Part shown: positions 17,530-26,003 of the stretch, one piece after another
Numbering within the stretch: position 1 is the first letter of the stretch
How the letters are laid out: each line of letters starts with the position of its first letter
Assembly (NCBI RefSeq): GCF_023238625.1
Contig: NZ_CP096670.1
Location: 857,501-921,500, forward strand
Direction of reading: 5' to 3'
Length of the DNA stretch: 64,000 nt
Source: Agarivorans sp. TSD2052
GTDB lineage: Bacteria > Pseudomonadota > Gammaproteobacteria > Enterobacterales > Celerinatantimonadaceae
The notes under the pieces: generated by a model
Seen by the model: only the letters and a program-made list of their open reading frames with translations
The model's database searches: none
What the model was told of the DNA's origin: nothing
Position numbers and translations under genes: made by a program

Positions 17530-18471
17530 TTAAAGTGTTAACGAAGCTAAACATTGTTGGACACACTCAATAGTTATCTGACTTAGCCATCGGTGATAAG
17601 GGGTTTCAATAGACTTGTATGAGCTAAGCACCCCTATCGATTTGGTATCGACCCCCTTGATATGACTGATATCGATAAGCTGAAGATCTTCAGTCAATGC
17701 GCCTTTCGCCAGTTCGTTAATGACAAGTAGACTCGGAATTTGCCGTGTTGTGTCAATGCTAACATCAATCTTGTCTGTGCGTACCATTACATGAGGTGAG
17801 TGACCGCTACCTGAAAGAACCTTGAGAAGCTGATTCTGCTGACGGTTAAAATCAGGCATTTGTGTTAGCACAAATGGATATCGAGTTAATTCATATGCTG
17901 AGGGCCTATCGATGGTGAGCAGTGGGTTACTTCTATGGCAGCAAAGTAAAACTTTTGATCTGGCAGCGTTCTTTTGGATGATCTCTTTCGAGATATCGAG
18001 TGGATAAAAATTTACCCCAATATCTACAGAGCCTTGTTTAATTTTAGATTCACTATCTGAGGTCCAATTATGAAGAATAATGGTTGCATTCGGTGCCTCT
18101 TTATTAAGCCGTTTAAAGAGAATAGACATAAGCGGTCGCGAAAGTGCCGCATTAATATCAATGCTAATGCTGCCGGTATATTGGGCTGGATCAAATACAT
18201 TCGTACGATTGTATAGTTCATCTAATGTGTTAATTAAAGCTGGCAACTTCGTCAGCATGAGCTCACATTTTTCTGTTGCTATTAAGTGGTTCCCTTCCCT
18301 TACAAAGAGTGGATCATTGATCTGTTCTCTGAGTTTTTTTAAAGCTTTACTAACCCCTGATTGCGTAATAAAAAGTCGTTTAGCCGCGCGTTTTGTATTT
18401 TTCTCTTCCCCTAAAATTTTCAGCAGCTTTAGAGCATTGAAGTCCATGTTACTCAATTCACTCTTACTCAT
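17530..18471 (-). CDS. LysR family transcription regulator, second of a tandem pair
   Basis: DNA-binding regulator of 313 residues from the ATG at 18471, chosen because GGGGGAAG precedes it. A longer reading would run 26 codons into the upstream LysR gene. The N-terminal winged helix-turn-helix (FNALKLLKILGEEKNTKRAAKRLFITQSGVSKALKKLREQ) is followed by a LysR substrate domain. It is paralogous to the gene just upstream, with the same motifs such as DINAALSRPLMS against HINPSLCHPLSM and VNFYPLDIS against INFYPLKTV. The two genes overlap by 8 bases. The wing reads RAAKRLFITQSGVSKALKKL, close to the NodD/ToxR-like LeuO branch. Targets are unknown; the barrel and DUF1254 genes nearby are candidates. 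Confidence 0.9.
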   Translation of the reverse strand: MSKSELSNMDFNALKLLKILGEEKNTKRAAKRLFITQSGVSKALKKLREQINDPLFVREGNHLIATEKCELMLTKLPALINTLDELYNRTNVFDPAQYTGSISIDINAALSRPLMSILFKRLNKEAPNATIILHNWTSDSESKIKQGSVDIGVNFYPLDISKEIIQKNAARSKVLLCCHRSNPLLTIDRPSAYELTRYPFVLTQMPDFNRQQNQLLKVLSGSGHSPHVMVRTDKIDVSIDTTRQIPSLLVINELAKGALTEDLQLIDISHIKGVDTKSIGVLSSYKSIETPYHRWLSQITIECVQQCLASLTL

Positions 18472-19474
18472 CTCTTCCCCCACTAGTGCGTTCAATCTGG
18501 GAAAGCGTGTCGTAAACATACTGATCGCTGGTATTAGAATACCTATCAATTAGTTGCTTTATTTCGGCTTCTACGGCATCGATTAGCCAATCCAATAAAG
18601 GGGTATTTCTAGCTTGTTCAGAAACATAATGAGCAATGGAGTTATGTTGGACGTCATCAAAGCCTTTTAGGTTGAGAAGTGCTAAGCCCTGATCTTGAAC
18701 GACAGGGTGTACTATCTCTGAAACGGGAGCAATCGCGTCTGTTGCTCTAATCACATCTGCGCATGCGTCCAGCCTATCCGAACGAAACAAAACGTTGGGT
18801 AGATAACCTACCCGCTTTAGGTAGCTTTCAGTAATGCTTTCGCTTCCCGTGTAGCCGGCCATTGAGACGAGTACTAAGGGAGAGTTTGCTACGTCTTCAA
18901 CAGTAATTGCATCCTTTTGAGTCAGTGGATGCCCTTGACGACAGCAGAACTTAAAACTGGGTTGACAAACAATCTTGCTAGAAAGGCCCGGAACTGTTTT
19001 AAGTGGATAGAAATTAATACCGAGATTGACTGCGCCGTTTTTGATTTGTTGATCCGTAGTATCACTCCAGTCCTCTAGCATCAATGACGCCTTTGGTGCT
19101 TGTGTATGCAGCGCATGGATGAGCATCATTGAGAGCGGATGGCATAACGAAGGGTTGATATGTAAGGATAAGACGCCTTCGTATGAACTTGGATCAAACC
19201 TAGAATGGCTTTCAAAAACCTCTTTCACTTGATCCATGATCTTGGGGAGTAAGCCTAAAATAGTCTGGCACTTAGGTGTCGGTTCGAGGCCATGCAAAGT
19301 GCGATAAAAGAGTTGATCGTCAAATTGTTCACGCAGTTTCTTTAGCGCCTTACTGACCGCCGGTTGTCCAATCCCTAATCGCTCCGCCGCACGTTTCGTG
19401 CTCTGTTCATGCCCAAGTACCTTAAGCACTTTCAAGGTATTGAGGTCAATTTTAAACAGGTCTTCATCTTTCAT
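18464..19474 (-). CDS. LysR family transcription regulator, first of a tandem pair
   Basis: LysR-type regulator of about 336 residues. The start at 19474 (MKDEDLFKIDLNTLKVL) has GGATGGA upstream; an ATG three codons earlier (19483) is possible but has no ribosome site. The helix-turn-helix lies at about residues 15-45 (STKRAAERLGIGQPAVSKALKKLREQF), followed by an effector-binding domain and an acidic tail extension. It is co-transcribed with the paralogous gene downstream, overlapping it by 8 bases. It is divergent from the outer-membrane and DUF1254 genes, which are its most likely targets. Confidence 0.9.
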   Translation of the reverse strand: MKDEDLFKIDLNTLKVLKVLGHEQSTKRAAERLGIGQPAVSKALKKLREQFDDQLFYRTLHGLEPTPKCQTILGLLPKIMDQVKEVFESHSRFDPSSYEGVLSLHINPSLCHPLSMMLIHALHTQAPKASLMLEDWSDTTDQQIKNGAVNLGINFYPLKTVPGLSSKIVCQPSFKFCCRQGHPLTQKDAITVEDVANSPLVLVSMAGYTGSESITESYLKRVGYLPNVLFRSDRLDACADVIRATDAIAPVSEIVHPVVQDQGLALLNLKGFDDVQHNSIAHYVSEQARNTPLLDWLIDAVEAEIKQLIDRYSNTSDQYVYDTLSQIERTSGGRDE

Positions 19475-19692
19475 AAGTTCCATCCAAAATATAAGTCATG
19501 AGCATTTGGAATAAATTAAAGTACCATGATTCCATTTGGTATTAAATATGGTTTGGTTATATTTGTCCGCGTCAAGGGGTGAGGGCAACGAATATATCTT
19601 TAGTTAACAGATGTTGCTCCTCATTAAGACCAAATCAAACAGCATATGGATGCGCTTCAAAGAAACTAAATAACTATTTTGAAGACAACAAT

Positions 19693-20481
19693 ATGAAAAC
19701 TAATAAAGCAGTAATCGCAGTTAGCCTTGCAGTGGCACTTTCAACTTCTTTCGTTCAAGCAGAAGCCGAACTTCAAGATATGTCGGATCCTTTAGCCATC
19801 TATACACAATTTGGTCTTGGTTATACCGACAAAGGGTTGAATCTTAAAGTGGGAGAAAGCTATGACACAGGCAACCCAGACACCATGGCTATGAATGTTC
19901 TAGAGGTGAAGGGCTTTGCAGGCGACATGCTAGGTTGGAGTAACCGTGATACAGACGACAGCATTGACTCCATCCGTTACCGTAACTTTAACGTTGATAT
20001 GGTTAATGGACGCGGTGGCCAAGTTGACGTAAACCTTGGCTTTACTGATACAGGCACACAAGGCACCGCATCTTACAGCCTAATTCAAGCTCTACCCAAG
20101 ATGGGACCAGTAAACCTTTATCCTCTTGTTGGTTTAGGGGTGGCCTTTGGAGAGTCTTTTGATACAGAGCGTCAGGGAGATCTGCAAGCTCAAAATCGCT
20201 GGGACCTACATGGTACTTTTTATGTTGCAGGCCTATACGGAAAGCTTGAAATCACCGACAAAATCTGGCTGAACTACAACCCTATGTACATGGGAGCACT
20301 GACGGGGTCAGATGCATTTAAACAATCAGGCATTCAGGGTGATGACACCATGCTTCATCATGAAGCCGCTCTTAGTTACCAGATTAATGACCGCACAAAC
20401 GTACGCTATTTCGCGAACTGGACAGAGCAGACTAATTACACCAATGGCGACCACCGTATAGAAGTCAACTACCAGTTCTAA
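19693..20481 (+). CDS. outer-membrane beta-barrel-like protein next to DUF1254 gene
   Basis: Unnamed protein of 262 residues with a signal peptide (1-23, ending SFVQA). The mature part is rich in alternating strands (YTQFGLGYTDKGLNLKVGES, YRNFNVDMVNGRGGQVDVNLGF, LHGTFYVAGLYGKLEIT) and ends HRIEVNYQF with a C-terminal Phe. These are marks of a 10-12 strand outer-membrane barrel. The start at 19693 (MKTNKAVIAVSL) gives a proper signal peptide, while earlier in-frame starts add a tail without similarity. It lies 125 bases before the DUF1254 gene on the same strand and is divergent from the LysR pair. Confidence 0.75.
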   Translation: MKTNKAVIAVSLAVALSTSFVQAEAELQDMSDPLAIYTQFGLGYTDKGLNLKVGESYDTGNPDTMAMNVLEVKGFAGDMLGWSNRDTDDSIDSIRYRNFNVDMVNGRGGQVDVNLGFTDTGTQGTASYSLIQALPKMGPVNLYPLVGLGVAFGESFDTERQGDLQAQNRWDLHGTFYVAGLYGKLEITDKIWLNYNPMYMGALTGSDAFKQSGIQGDDTMLHHEAALSYQINDRTNVRYFANWTEQTNYTNGDHRIEVNYQF

Positions 20482-20606
20482 TCATCCAGTTAATCACTAC
20501 AGATTGGCATAACTTGCTCAAAAACGATGACAAGCAAGAGGTCCAACTGTACGGAACTCTTCACACGGACGTGTCTTTATAACCATAGATTTAGAAGACG
20601 CATATT

Positions 20607-22061
20607 ATGAAAAAATCAGTAATTTCTCTCGCATTGTGTGTTGCGACTGTATTAACTCCCGTATCATTTTCTTTTGCTAGCAATGATACTAATGTACATA
20701 TTGAAACGGCTTCCATTGCTGAGCAAAGGTTTGAACGTAGAGCTCTGGAAGCAGGTACTTGGTTCATTCCACAAGTTCTTTATGAAACGATTGCCTCTGA
20801 AACGATTGCTAAATTTGGAGGTGACCGCAATAGCACAGTGTACTTTTTTGAACGACCTGTGACTTGGCATGCTCAGATGATGACTGGCAACAATAATACG
20901 CCGTATGTTCACACTTATCATAGTATTGAAGATGGTCCAGTGGTCATCGAGATACCTGCTGCAACAGAAGATAATGCTTTCTTTGGCACTTTGCTGGACT
21001 CTTGGCATAAGCCTTTAATGGACGTTGGCCCGGATGGCGCTGACCAAGGAAAGGGTGGTAAGTACCTGATAGTGCCCAAAGGTTACAAGGGTGATACCGA
21101 TGGCTACATTGTCGTGGAACAGGAAACTTTCCAAGGCTATGCGACGATACGTTCGATGACAAAAACTACATCTGAAGAAGATATGAAGGGTCATGTCGAC
21201 TACGTTACAAAAGGCGTAAAAATGTACCCATTGGGTTCAAGCAATACCCAGACAACATTTATAGCAATGGATAATGTCGTTATTGATACACACCTTCAGT
21301 GGCAAGAGCACTTTTCAACCTCCTTTTGGGAACGAGCACATCAAGCTTTGCAAAATGAAGTTGTTAAGAGTGATGAGAAAGCCATGTACGGTATGCTACG
21401 TCATTTAGGCTTGGAAAAAGGGGAAGCATTCGCACCTAATCAACAGCAGGAAGATATGTTGAATGAAGCACTAGTGAAGCTTCATGCAGAAATGAAAGAT
21501 AGTTTCACACATTATGCGCCTAAGTTGTGGGGTGATCAATCGCAGTGGACGATTCCTGTTAACAGAGAAATGATGCTAACCGATGCAACCTACACTGCTG
21601 ATTACTGGCACGATTATGCAGGTCGTGGAACCACATTTGCGTACTACATAGCGCCACCTAAATCTTTGGCGGAATCACGATCGACGACCTATATCAAAGG
21701 TATTCTTGATGCTGATGGAAACCCAATGTTTGGTGACTACGATTACACCATTCATGTCCCTGCGGATGTGCCAGCGGAACGTTTTTGGTCATTTCTAACT
21801 TACTCAATGGAAACAGGTAGTTTTATCTATGAAGCTGACCGTTTAGGTTGGGCATCCAATGAGCCAGAGATGGCATTCAACCAAGATGGAAGTACTGACA
21901 TTTACTGGTCTTCAGACTGTGAAAATAGAGGTTACGCTAACTGTATGCCAATTACTAAAGGTGAACAGTTCTTTACTTTATTTAGACTTTACGGCCCTCA
22001 AGCTGATTTCTTCAATGGCAACTTTGTATTAGGTGACATTCAACGTATTGATATTAAATAG
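20607..22061 (+). CDS. exported DUF1254/DUF1214 domain protein
   Basis: Exported protein of 484 residues with a signal peptide (1-25, ending SFSFA). The N-terminal DUF1254 domain contains STVYFFERPVTWHAQMM and YVHTYHSIEDGPVVIEIP. The C-terminal DUF1214 domain contains DYTIHVPADVPAERFWSFLTYSMETGSFI and the closing FNGNFVLGDIQRIDIK. The two domains together are common in marine proteobacteria, but no enzyme activity has been firmly assigned. It follows the barrel gene and ends at a terminator, so the pair may share the divergent LysR control. Base composition is somewhat more AT-rich than the galactoside genes. Confidence 0.88.
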   Translation: MKKSVISLALCVATVLTPVSFSFASNDTNVHIETASIAEQRFERRALEAGTWFIPQVLYETIASETIAKFGGDRNSTVYFFERPVTWHAQMMTGNNNTPYVHTYHSIEDGPVVIEIPAATEDNAFFGTLLDSWHKPLMDVGPDGADQGKGGKYLIVPKGYKGDTDGYIVVEQETFQGYATIRSMTKTTSEEDMKGHVDYVTKGVKMYPLGSSNTQTTFIAMDNVVIDTHLQWQEHFSTSFWERAHQALQNEVVKSDEKAMYGMLRHLGLEKGEAFAPNQQQEDMLNEALVKLHAEMKDSFTHYAPKLWGDQSQWTIPVNREMMLTDATYTADYWHDYAGRGTTFAYYIAPPKSLAESRSTTYIKGILDADGNPMFGDYDYTIHVPADVPAERFWSFLTYSMETGSFIYEADRLGWASNEPEMAFNQDGSTDIYWSSDCENRGYANCMPITKGEQFFTLFRLYGPQADFFNGNFVLGDIQRIDIK

Positions 22062-22091
22062 TCGAAATCTAGTAACAAATTAAAATGACAG

Positions 22092-22122
22092 GCCATCACT
22101 CTTCATGAAGGATGGCTTTTTC
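22092..22122 (+). terminator. terminator after the DUF1254 gene
   Basis: GCCATC (22092-22097) and GATGGC (22111-22116) enclose an inner CTTCATGAAG palindrome and are followed by TTTTT. It starts 31 bases after the stop codon. Confidence 0.8.
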
Positions 22123-22350
22123 GATTTTATAGTAGTTGCAACCGTCCTTGCGAAATGGGGGCAGGCCTTGTCTCTTGCCCTACTTATTCTCATCCACATG
22201 TCCGGTATTCGCAAGAAATCGTAACTCAGAATTGTCCAATTGTGATTTACAACACCCGCTTGTTTGACGTTACGCTCTATTGGTGACTTACCTGCGAATG
22301 TGCAAGTTCGAGTATGTGATTACTATTTGTGGGTCGGTTTTTTAGGAAAT

Positions 22351-22569
22351 AAGTACCCAAAGTGTCGCTGTAAATTTTGCGTTTGAGCTATGAAGTTCTT
22401 ATCGAAAGCGAAATAGTGCCTTTAAAGGAAAGAAGTAACAGACTGCATGTGTTGTTTTAGCCTTTGAGCTATGAGGTTCGTATGGAGAGGGGAAACGCTG
22501 TTATTAAGAGTAAAGAAGGTCCCAGAGTGCCGCTGTTGATTTTAGCCCTTGAGTTGTGAGGTTCTAATG
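22351..22569 (-). repeat. three tandem degenerate copies of the 6S RNA 3' arm
   Basis: The last part of the 6S RNA gene (about 22595-22657) recurs three times just downstream in the direction of transcription, with shared anchor positions 22540, 22455 and 22375 against 22629 in the gene, so spacings are 89, 85 and 80 bases. The nearest copy keeps the exact 3' closing-stem strand CACTCTGGG (22521-22529) and the following CGGCACTC context. The farthest keeps CACTTTGGG (22356-22364). The apical hairpin that is perfect in the gene (22637-22656) is decayed in all three copies. Nothing gene-like was seen in 22125-22350. Confidence 0.85.
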
Positions 22570-22603
22570 ATGGGGGTAACTAATGACAAATGATAAGAGT
22601 AAA

Positions 22604-22786
22604 GAAGTACCCAGAGTGCCGCTGTTGATTTTAGCCCTTGAACCATGAGGTTCAAGGCGGGTAACAAATCTCATACCGTAGGCTTCTCAGTCGGGCTGAG
22701 CATGCTCAATAGTAGAAAAAAATCACCCTAAAGATACAATTATCGGCTCAGGGACATCACCAACTGGCGAACACCCCAGGAAACTA
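22604..22786 (-). ncRNA. ssrS: 6S RNA
   Basis: Small RNA that binds sigma-70 RNA polymerase by imitating an open promoter. On the minus strand the sequence shows the family's conserved blocks in order: GTTCGCC, GTCCCTGAGCCGATA, GAGCATGCTCAG, CTGAGAAGCC, and the apical hairpin CTTGAACC-TCAT-GGTTCAAG (22656-22637). The closing stem pairs CCTGGGGTG (22780-22772) with CACTCTGGG (22618-22610) completely, using G-U pairs. Ends are estimated from that stem and from the -10-like TATTAA at 22798-22793. Length is about 183 nt. It lies directly after zapA as in E. coli, but fau, its usual downstream partner, is 20 kb away. Confidence 0.93.
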
Positions 22787-22834
22787 AACTCTTTAATACA
22801 CTGTAGTAAAACATGCTGCGCAGCGCGAGCGTAT

Positions 22835-23152
22835 TTACTCCAGTTCTTCGCCAGCGGGTTGGCTTTGTTCTAACAAAGCGCGCTCGATGGTGTGTTGCAA
22901 ATCTTTAATGCGCTGATTCATATTGTCAGCGTAATTTTGGTTTTTAGCTTGCTCGTTATGCAACTCGTAAGAGAGATGCAAACCAACCATAATGGCTAAA
23001 TGCTCGGTGCTACTTACACTACTTTTTTCTTTTAGTGCTTGTAAGCGTTGCGATAATTCGTCAGCAGCAAGACGAAGTTTGTCTTCTTCACCTTCTGGGC
23101 AAGCAACTCTATAGTTCTTACCTAACAATATAATGTCAACGCCCTGAGCCAT
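22835..23152 (-). CDS. zapA: cell division protein ZapA
   Basis: Cytoplasmic FtsZ-ring-associated protein that bundles FtsZ protofilaments. The 105-residue product has the family N-terminus (VDIILLGKNYRVACPEGEEDKLRLAADELSQRLQ), the conserved HLAIMVGLHLSYEL near residue 50 and a C-terminal coiled coil of about 35 residues ending in an acidic tail. It sits directly upstream of the 6S RNA gene and divergent from the PilZ and ygfB genes, the arrangement known in gammaproteobacteria, with a PilZ gene added. Confidence 0.95.
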   Translation of the reverse strand: MAQGVDIILLGKNYRVACPEGEEDKLRLAADELSQRLQALKEKSSVSSTEHLAIMVGLHLSYELHNEQAKNQNYADNMNQRIKDLQHTIERALLEQSQPAGEELE

Positions 23153-23423
23153 GATTCGCCTTAGCTAAACCCAATTACTCGAGTGAATATATAGCGCCTC
23201 GCAATAACTTGCAACCATTGTAAGGTGGCTGGGGGTTGCTCTGCGGCAATATCGACCAGTTTGCTGTATTGCTAAACAAATCTGCGGAATCAAGCTCATA
23301 AAACACAACCTATAGGCTTGAATAAGACGCAATTATTGGCGACCATAACGCTCTTCGTCCATAGCGTGAACGCTTACAATAGCGGTACAACTGCGATTTA
23401 TAGGTAATAGGAAAGATAACTTA

Positions 23424-24029
23424 ATGGCGCAACCAGGCAGTTTTGCCGATGAACGTCGCAGATTTTATCGCATTGTTTATCCAGTGCGTTTGATTCAGCT
23501 ACTGATAAAAATGGTCAATACAAAAATAGCCAATGTTGACCCTCGAGGGCGTAAAAAATCGGAAATTAAAGATGCCTATGCGGCGCAATTTATGCCGATG
23601 ATGCATCTTGGAGACCATGTCTTTCCGGTGCTAGATCTATCAGAAGGCGGCTGTCGAATTCAATGGCGCTCGTCTGCTGAGCCTTTACCTATCAGCCATA
23701 AAGCGTTGATTGGCCGAATTATCTTCCATAAAGATCTGAGTCGAATCGTCGAATATCTACCTAAAGATGTTCAAGACGATTTTGCAGACTTAGGCGTTGC
23801 CTATAATAGCGAAGGCTACGAACATCAGTTTGAAGCGCGCATCTGTCGAAAAATCGAAAACAAGCGCGACCCTTATCCGCAGCTATGTCTGCAGTTTAAT
23901 AAAGCCAGCCACATTTCTACGCGGTTTATTCGCCAGCAAGAAGGCATCTTAATTAAATTGTTTCGAGATCAATATATTGAGCGAGTTAGGCTGCGTCGAA
24001 AGCAACTTAAAGAAGCTCAAACAAGATAG
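23424..24029 (+). CDS. PilZ domain protein
   Basis: Probable cyclic-di-GMP binding protein of 201 residues. The N-terminal RRRFYRI near residue 11 supplies an RxxxR motif and DLSEGGCRIQW near residue 73 supplies the (D/N)xSxxG motif, the two parts that define PilZ ligand binding. They are further apart than in minimal PilZ domains, with an insert at about 25-60. The C-terminus is basic and helical (QYIERVRLRRKQLKEAQ). No enzymatic domain is attached, so it may act as a stand-alone c-di-GMP effector. It lies between zapA and ygfB. Confidence 0.8.
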   Translation: MAQPGSFADERRRFYRIVYPVRLIQLLIKMVNTKIANVDPRGRKKSEIKDAYAAQFMPMMHLGDHVFPVLDLSEGGCRIQWRSSAEPLPISHKALIGRIIFHKDLSRIVEYLPKDVQDDFADLGVAYNSEGYEHQFEARICRKIENKRDPYPQLCLQFNKASHISTRFIRQQEGILIKLFRDQYIERVRLRRKQLKEAQTR

Positions 24030-24116
24030 CTTTTAGCGCTCTTCACCGCCAATAACATGGCTGCGCGGCGCATCAGGTGGTAGGATTAATTGATTAATTA
24101 TATATAGGTATTTCAA

Positions 24117-24683
24117 GTGACTAAAATTGTGTATCCAGACTATGAAGATCTGGGCGAATTACTCATCGGTTCAAAAATATTTGTTAGCCCTGCAGAAGTG
24201 CATGGCTTGTTGAGCGGCATGTTAGCTGCTGGTTTACCGGCCGACGGTGATTGGTTAAGCCAAATGAATATGCTTATAAACGATGGCCAAGGTTTACCCG
24301 TTGATCTCAAAAAACAATTGAAGCCCCTGATGGAAGCTACTCATAGTTCGATGAGCGATAGCTTACTTGGTTTTCAGCTTATGTTGCCAGAGGACGATGT
24401 GGCAGTAGAAGAGCGCACTGAAGCGTTAGCTCAATGGGTGCAAAGCTTTTTAGTCGGTTTTGGCGTAGTACAAAGTGACTTATCTAAACTTGCCGAAGAT
24501 GTGCAAGAGCTAGTAAAAGACTTTACCGAAATTAGCCAATTATCTTCTGACTTAGAAGATGATGAAGAAGAAAACGAACAAGCATTGTTCCAAGTGGTGG
24601 AATATGTGCGCATAGGTGCCATCACTATTTTTGCTCACCAAACCGCCAGTGACAGTGATCAACCACCTGCTACATTGCATTAA
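24117..24683 (+). CDS. ygfB: YgfB/UPF0149 family protein
   Basis: Cytoplasmic UPF0149 protein of 188 residues with a GTG start (VTKIVYPDYEDLGELL). Family lines are VSPAEVHGLLSGMLAAG near residue 22, ALAQWVQSFLVGFGV near 103 and the acidic stretch LEDDEEENEQALFQVVEYVRIGAITIF. It is the first gene of the ygfB-pepP-ubiH-ubiI group, with pepP starting 23 bases later. In Pseudomonas aeruginosa YgfB has been linked to regulation of beta-lactamase expression. Whether that applies here is unknown. Confidence 0.93.
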   Translation: MTKIVYPDYEDLGELLIGSKIFVSPAEVHGLLSGMLAAGLPADGDWLSQMNMLINDGQGLPVDLKKQLKPLMEATHSSMSDSLLGFQLMLPEDDVAVEERTEALAQWVQSFLVGFGVVQSDLSKLAEDVQELVKDFTEISQLSSDLEDDEEENEQALFQVVEYVRIGAITIFAHQTASDSDQPPATLH

Positions 24684-24706
24684 AAAATAAACGCCAAGGA
24701 GTTGCT

Positions 24707-25999
24707 GTGTTTTTACAACGTCGTCAGCAGTTATTTACTGCCATGTCAGACAACAGTGTTGCGATTTTCTGCGCTAGTGAAGAGCAAGTGCGTAGTCGTG
24801 ATACCGAATTTCCGTTTCGTCAAGACAGTGACTTTTTCTATTTCTGTGGGTTTAGTGAACCCAAAGCGCTGTTATTACTAATAAAAAAAGCGGGTGAAAC
24901 TCGCAGCGTATTGTTTAATAGAAGCAAAGATAAACTCGCCGAGATTTGGCAAGGCCGTCGCTTAGGCCAAACGCAGGCTATTGATCAACTAGCGCTAGAC
25001 AAAGCCTTACCGATTGAAGAATTGAATGAGCATTTACACCTAGAGTTAGAAGGCCTAAGTAAAGTTTACTTAGCGCAAGGGCGCTATCCTGCCTACGATC
25101 AGCACATATTTGCGGCCATAGAGCGCTTACGCAATGGTCTACGTTCGGGTTGGCAAGCGCCTACTCAACTAGAAGATTGGCGGCCACTGGTCGATGAAAT
25201 GCGGTTAATTAAATCAGCCGACGAAGTCGCTTTAATGCGCAAAGCCGGTGAGATTTCTGCCGCTGGGCACTGCCGCGCCATGCGCAGCGCTAAAGTAGGT
25301 ATGTTTGAATACCAACTAGAGGCGGAGATCCATCATGAATTCTTAATGGCGGGGGCACGCGCTCCGGCATACGGCACCATTGTAGGTGCGGGTGATAATG
25401 CTTGTATTTTGCACTACACCGAAAACCAAAGCGTGATGCAAGACGGTGATTTAGTGTTGATTGATGCTGGCGCTGAATACCAAATGTACGCCGGTGACAT
25501 TACTCGAACCTTCCCGGTGAATGGTAAGTTTAGCCCCGAGCAAGCCAAGTTATATAACGTCGTGCTTGAAGCGCAAATAGCGGCCATTGACATGCTAAAA
25601 CCCGGCGCGTCTATATATGATGCTAACCAACGAGTGTTAAACATTATGGTTAGCGGCATGGTTGAGCTAGGCATTATGCAAGGTGACGTAGCCACGCTGA
25701 TTGAAGAAGAAGCCTACAAAGAATACTACATGCATGGGCTAGGGCATTGGATCGGCCTAGATGTACATGATGTCGGTGACTACCACGATGTTAAACGCAC
25801 GCGCCCGTTGGTTGAAGGCATGGCCATTACCATTGAGCCGGGTTTGTATATTCCGGCAGATGCCGATGTGCCTGCTGCGTATCAAGGCGTGGGTATTCGC
25901 ATCGAAGACGATGTGGTGATTACCGCCAATGGTTGTGAGGTACTCACCGCTGATGTGCCTAAAACTGTTGCCGATATTGAAGCCTTAATGGCGAGCTAA
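24707..25999 (+). CDS. pepP: Xaa-Pro aminopeptidase
   Basis: Cytoplasmic dimanganese peptidase that removes N-terminal residues preceding proline. The start is a GTG with AAGGAG just upstream. The 430-residue protein has an N-terminal control domain (QDSDFFYFCGFSEP near 40) and a C-terminal pita-bread domain. Expected metal ligands are visible: Asp in LIDAGAEY near 254, Asp in AGDITRTFP near 265, His in MHGLGHWIGLDVHD near 348, Glu in TIEPGLYI near 379 and Glu in GIRIEDDVV near 401. The order ygfB-pepP-ubiH-ubiI is conserved from E. coli. Confidence 0.96.
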   Translation: MFLQRRQQLFTAMSDNSVAIFCASEEQVRSRDTEFPFRQDSDFFYFCGFSEPKALLLLIKKAGETRSVLFNRSKDKLAEIWQGRRLGQTQAIDQLALDKALPIEELNEHLHLELEGLSKVYLAQGRYPAYDQHIFAAIERLRNGLRSGWQAPTQLEDWRPLVDEMRLIKSADEVALMRKAGEISAAGHCRAMRSAKVGMFEYQLEAEIHHEFLMAGARAPAYGTIVGAGDNACILHYTENQSVMQDGDLVLIDAGAEYQMYAGDITRTFPVNGKFSPEQAKLYNVVLEAQIAAIDMLKPGASIYDANQRVLNIMVSGMVELGIMQGDVATLIEEEAYKEYYMHGLGHWIGLDVHDVGDYHDVKRTRPLVEGMAITIEPGLYIPADADVPAAYQGVGIRIEDDVVITANGCEVLTADVPKTVADIEALMAS

Positions 26000-26003
26000 C
26001 TGC

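Noticed and set aside
22637-22656. T-arm-like GGTTCAAG suggesting a tRNA
   Set aside because: It is the apical hairpin of 6S RNA on the minus strand; no acceptor or anticodon stems are present.
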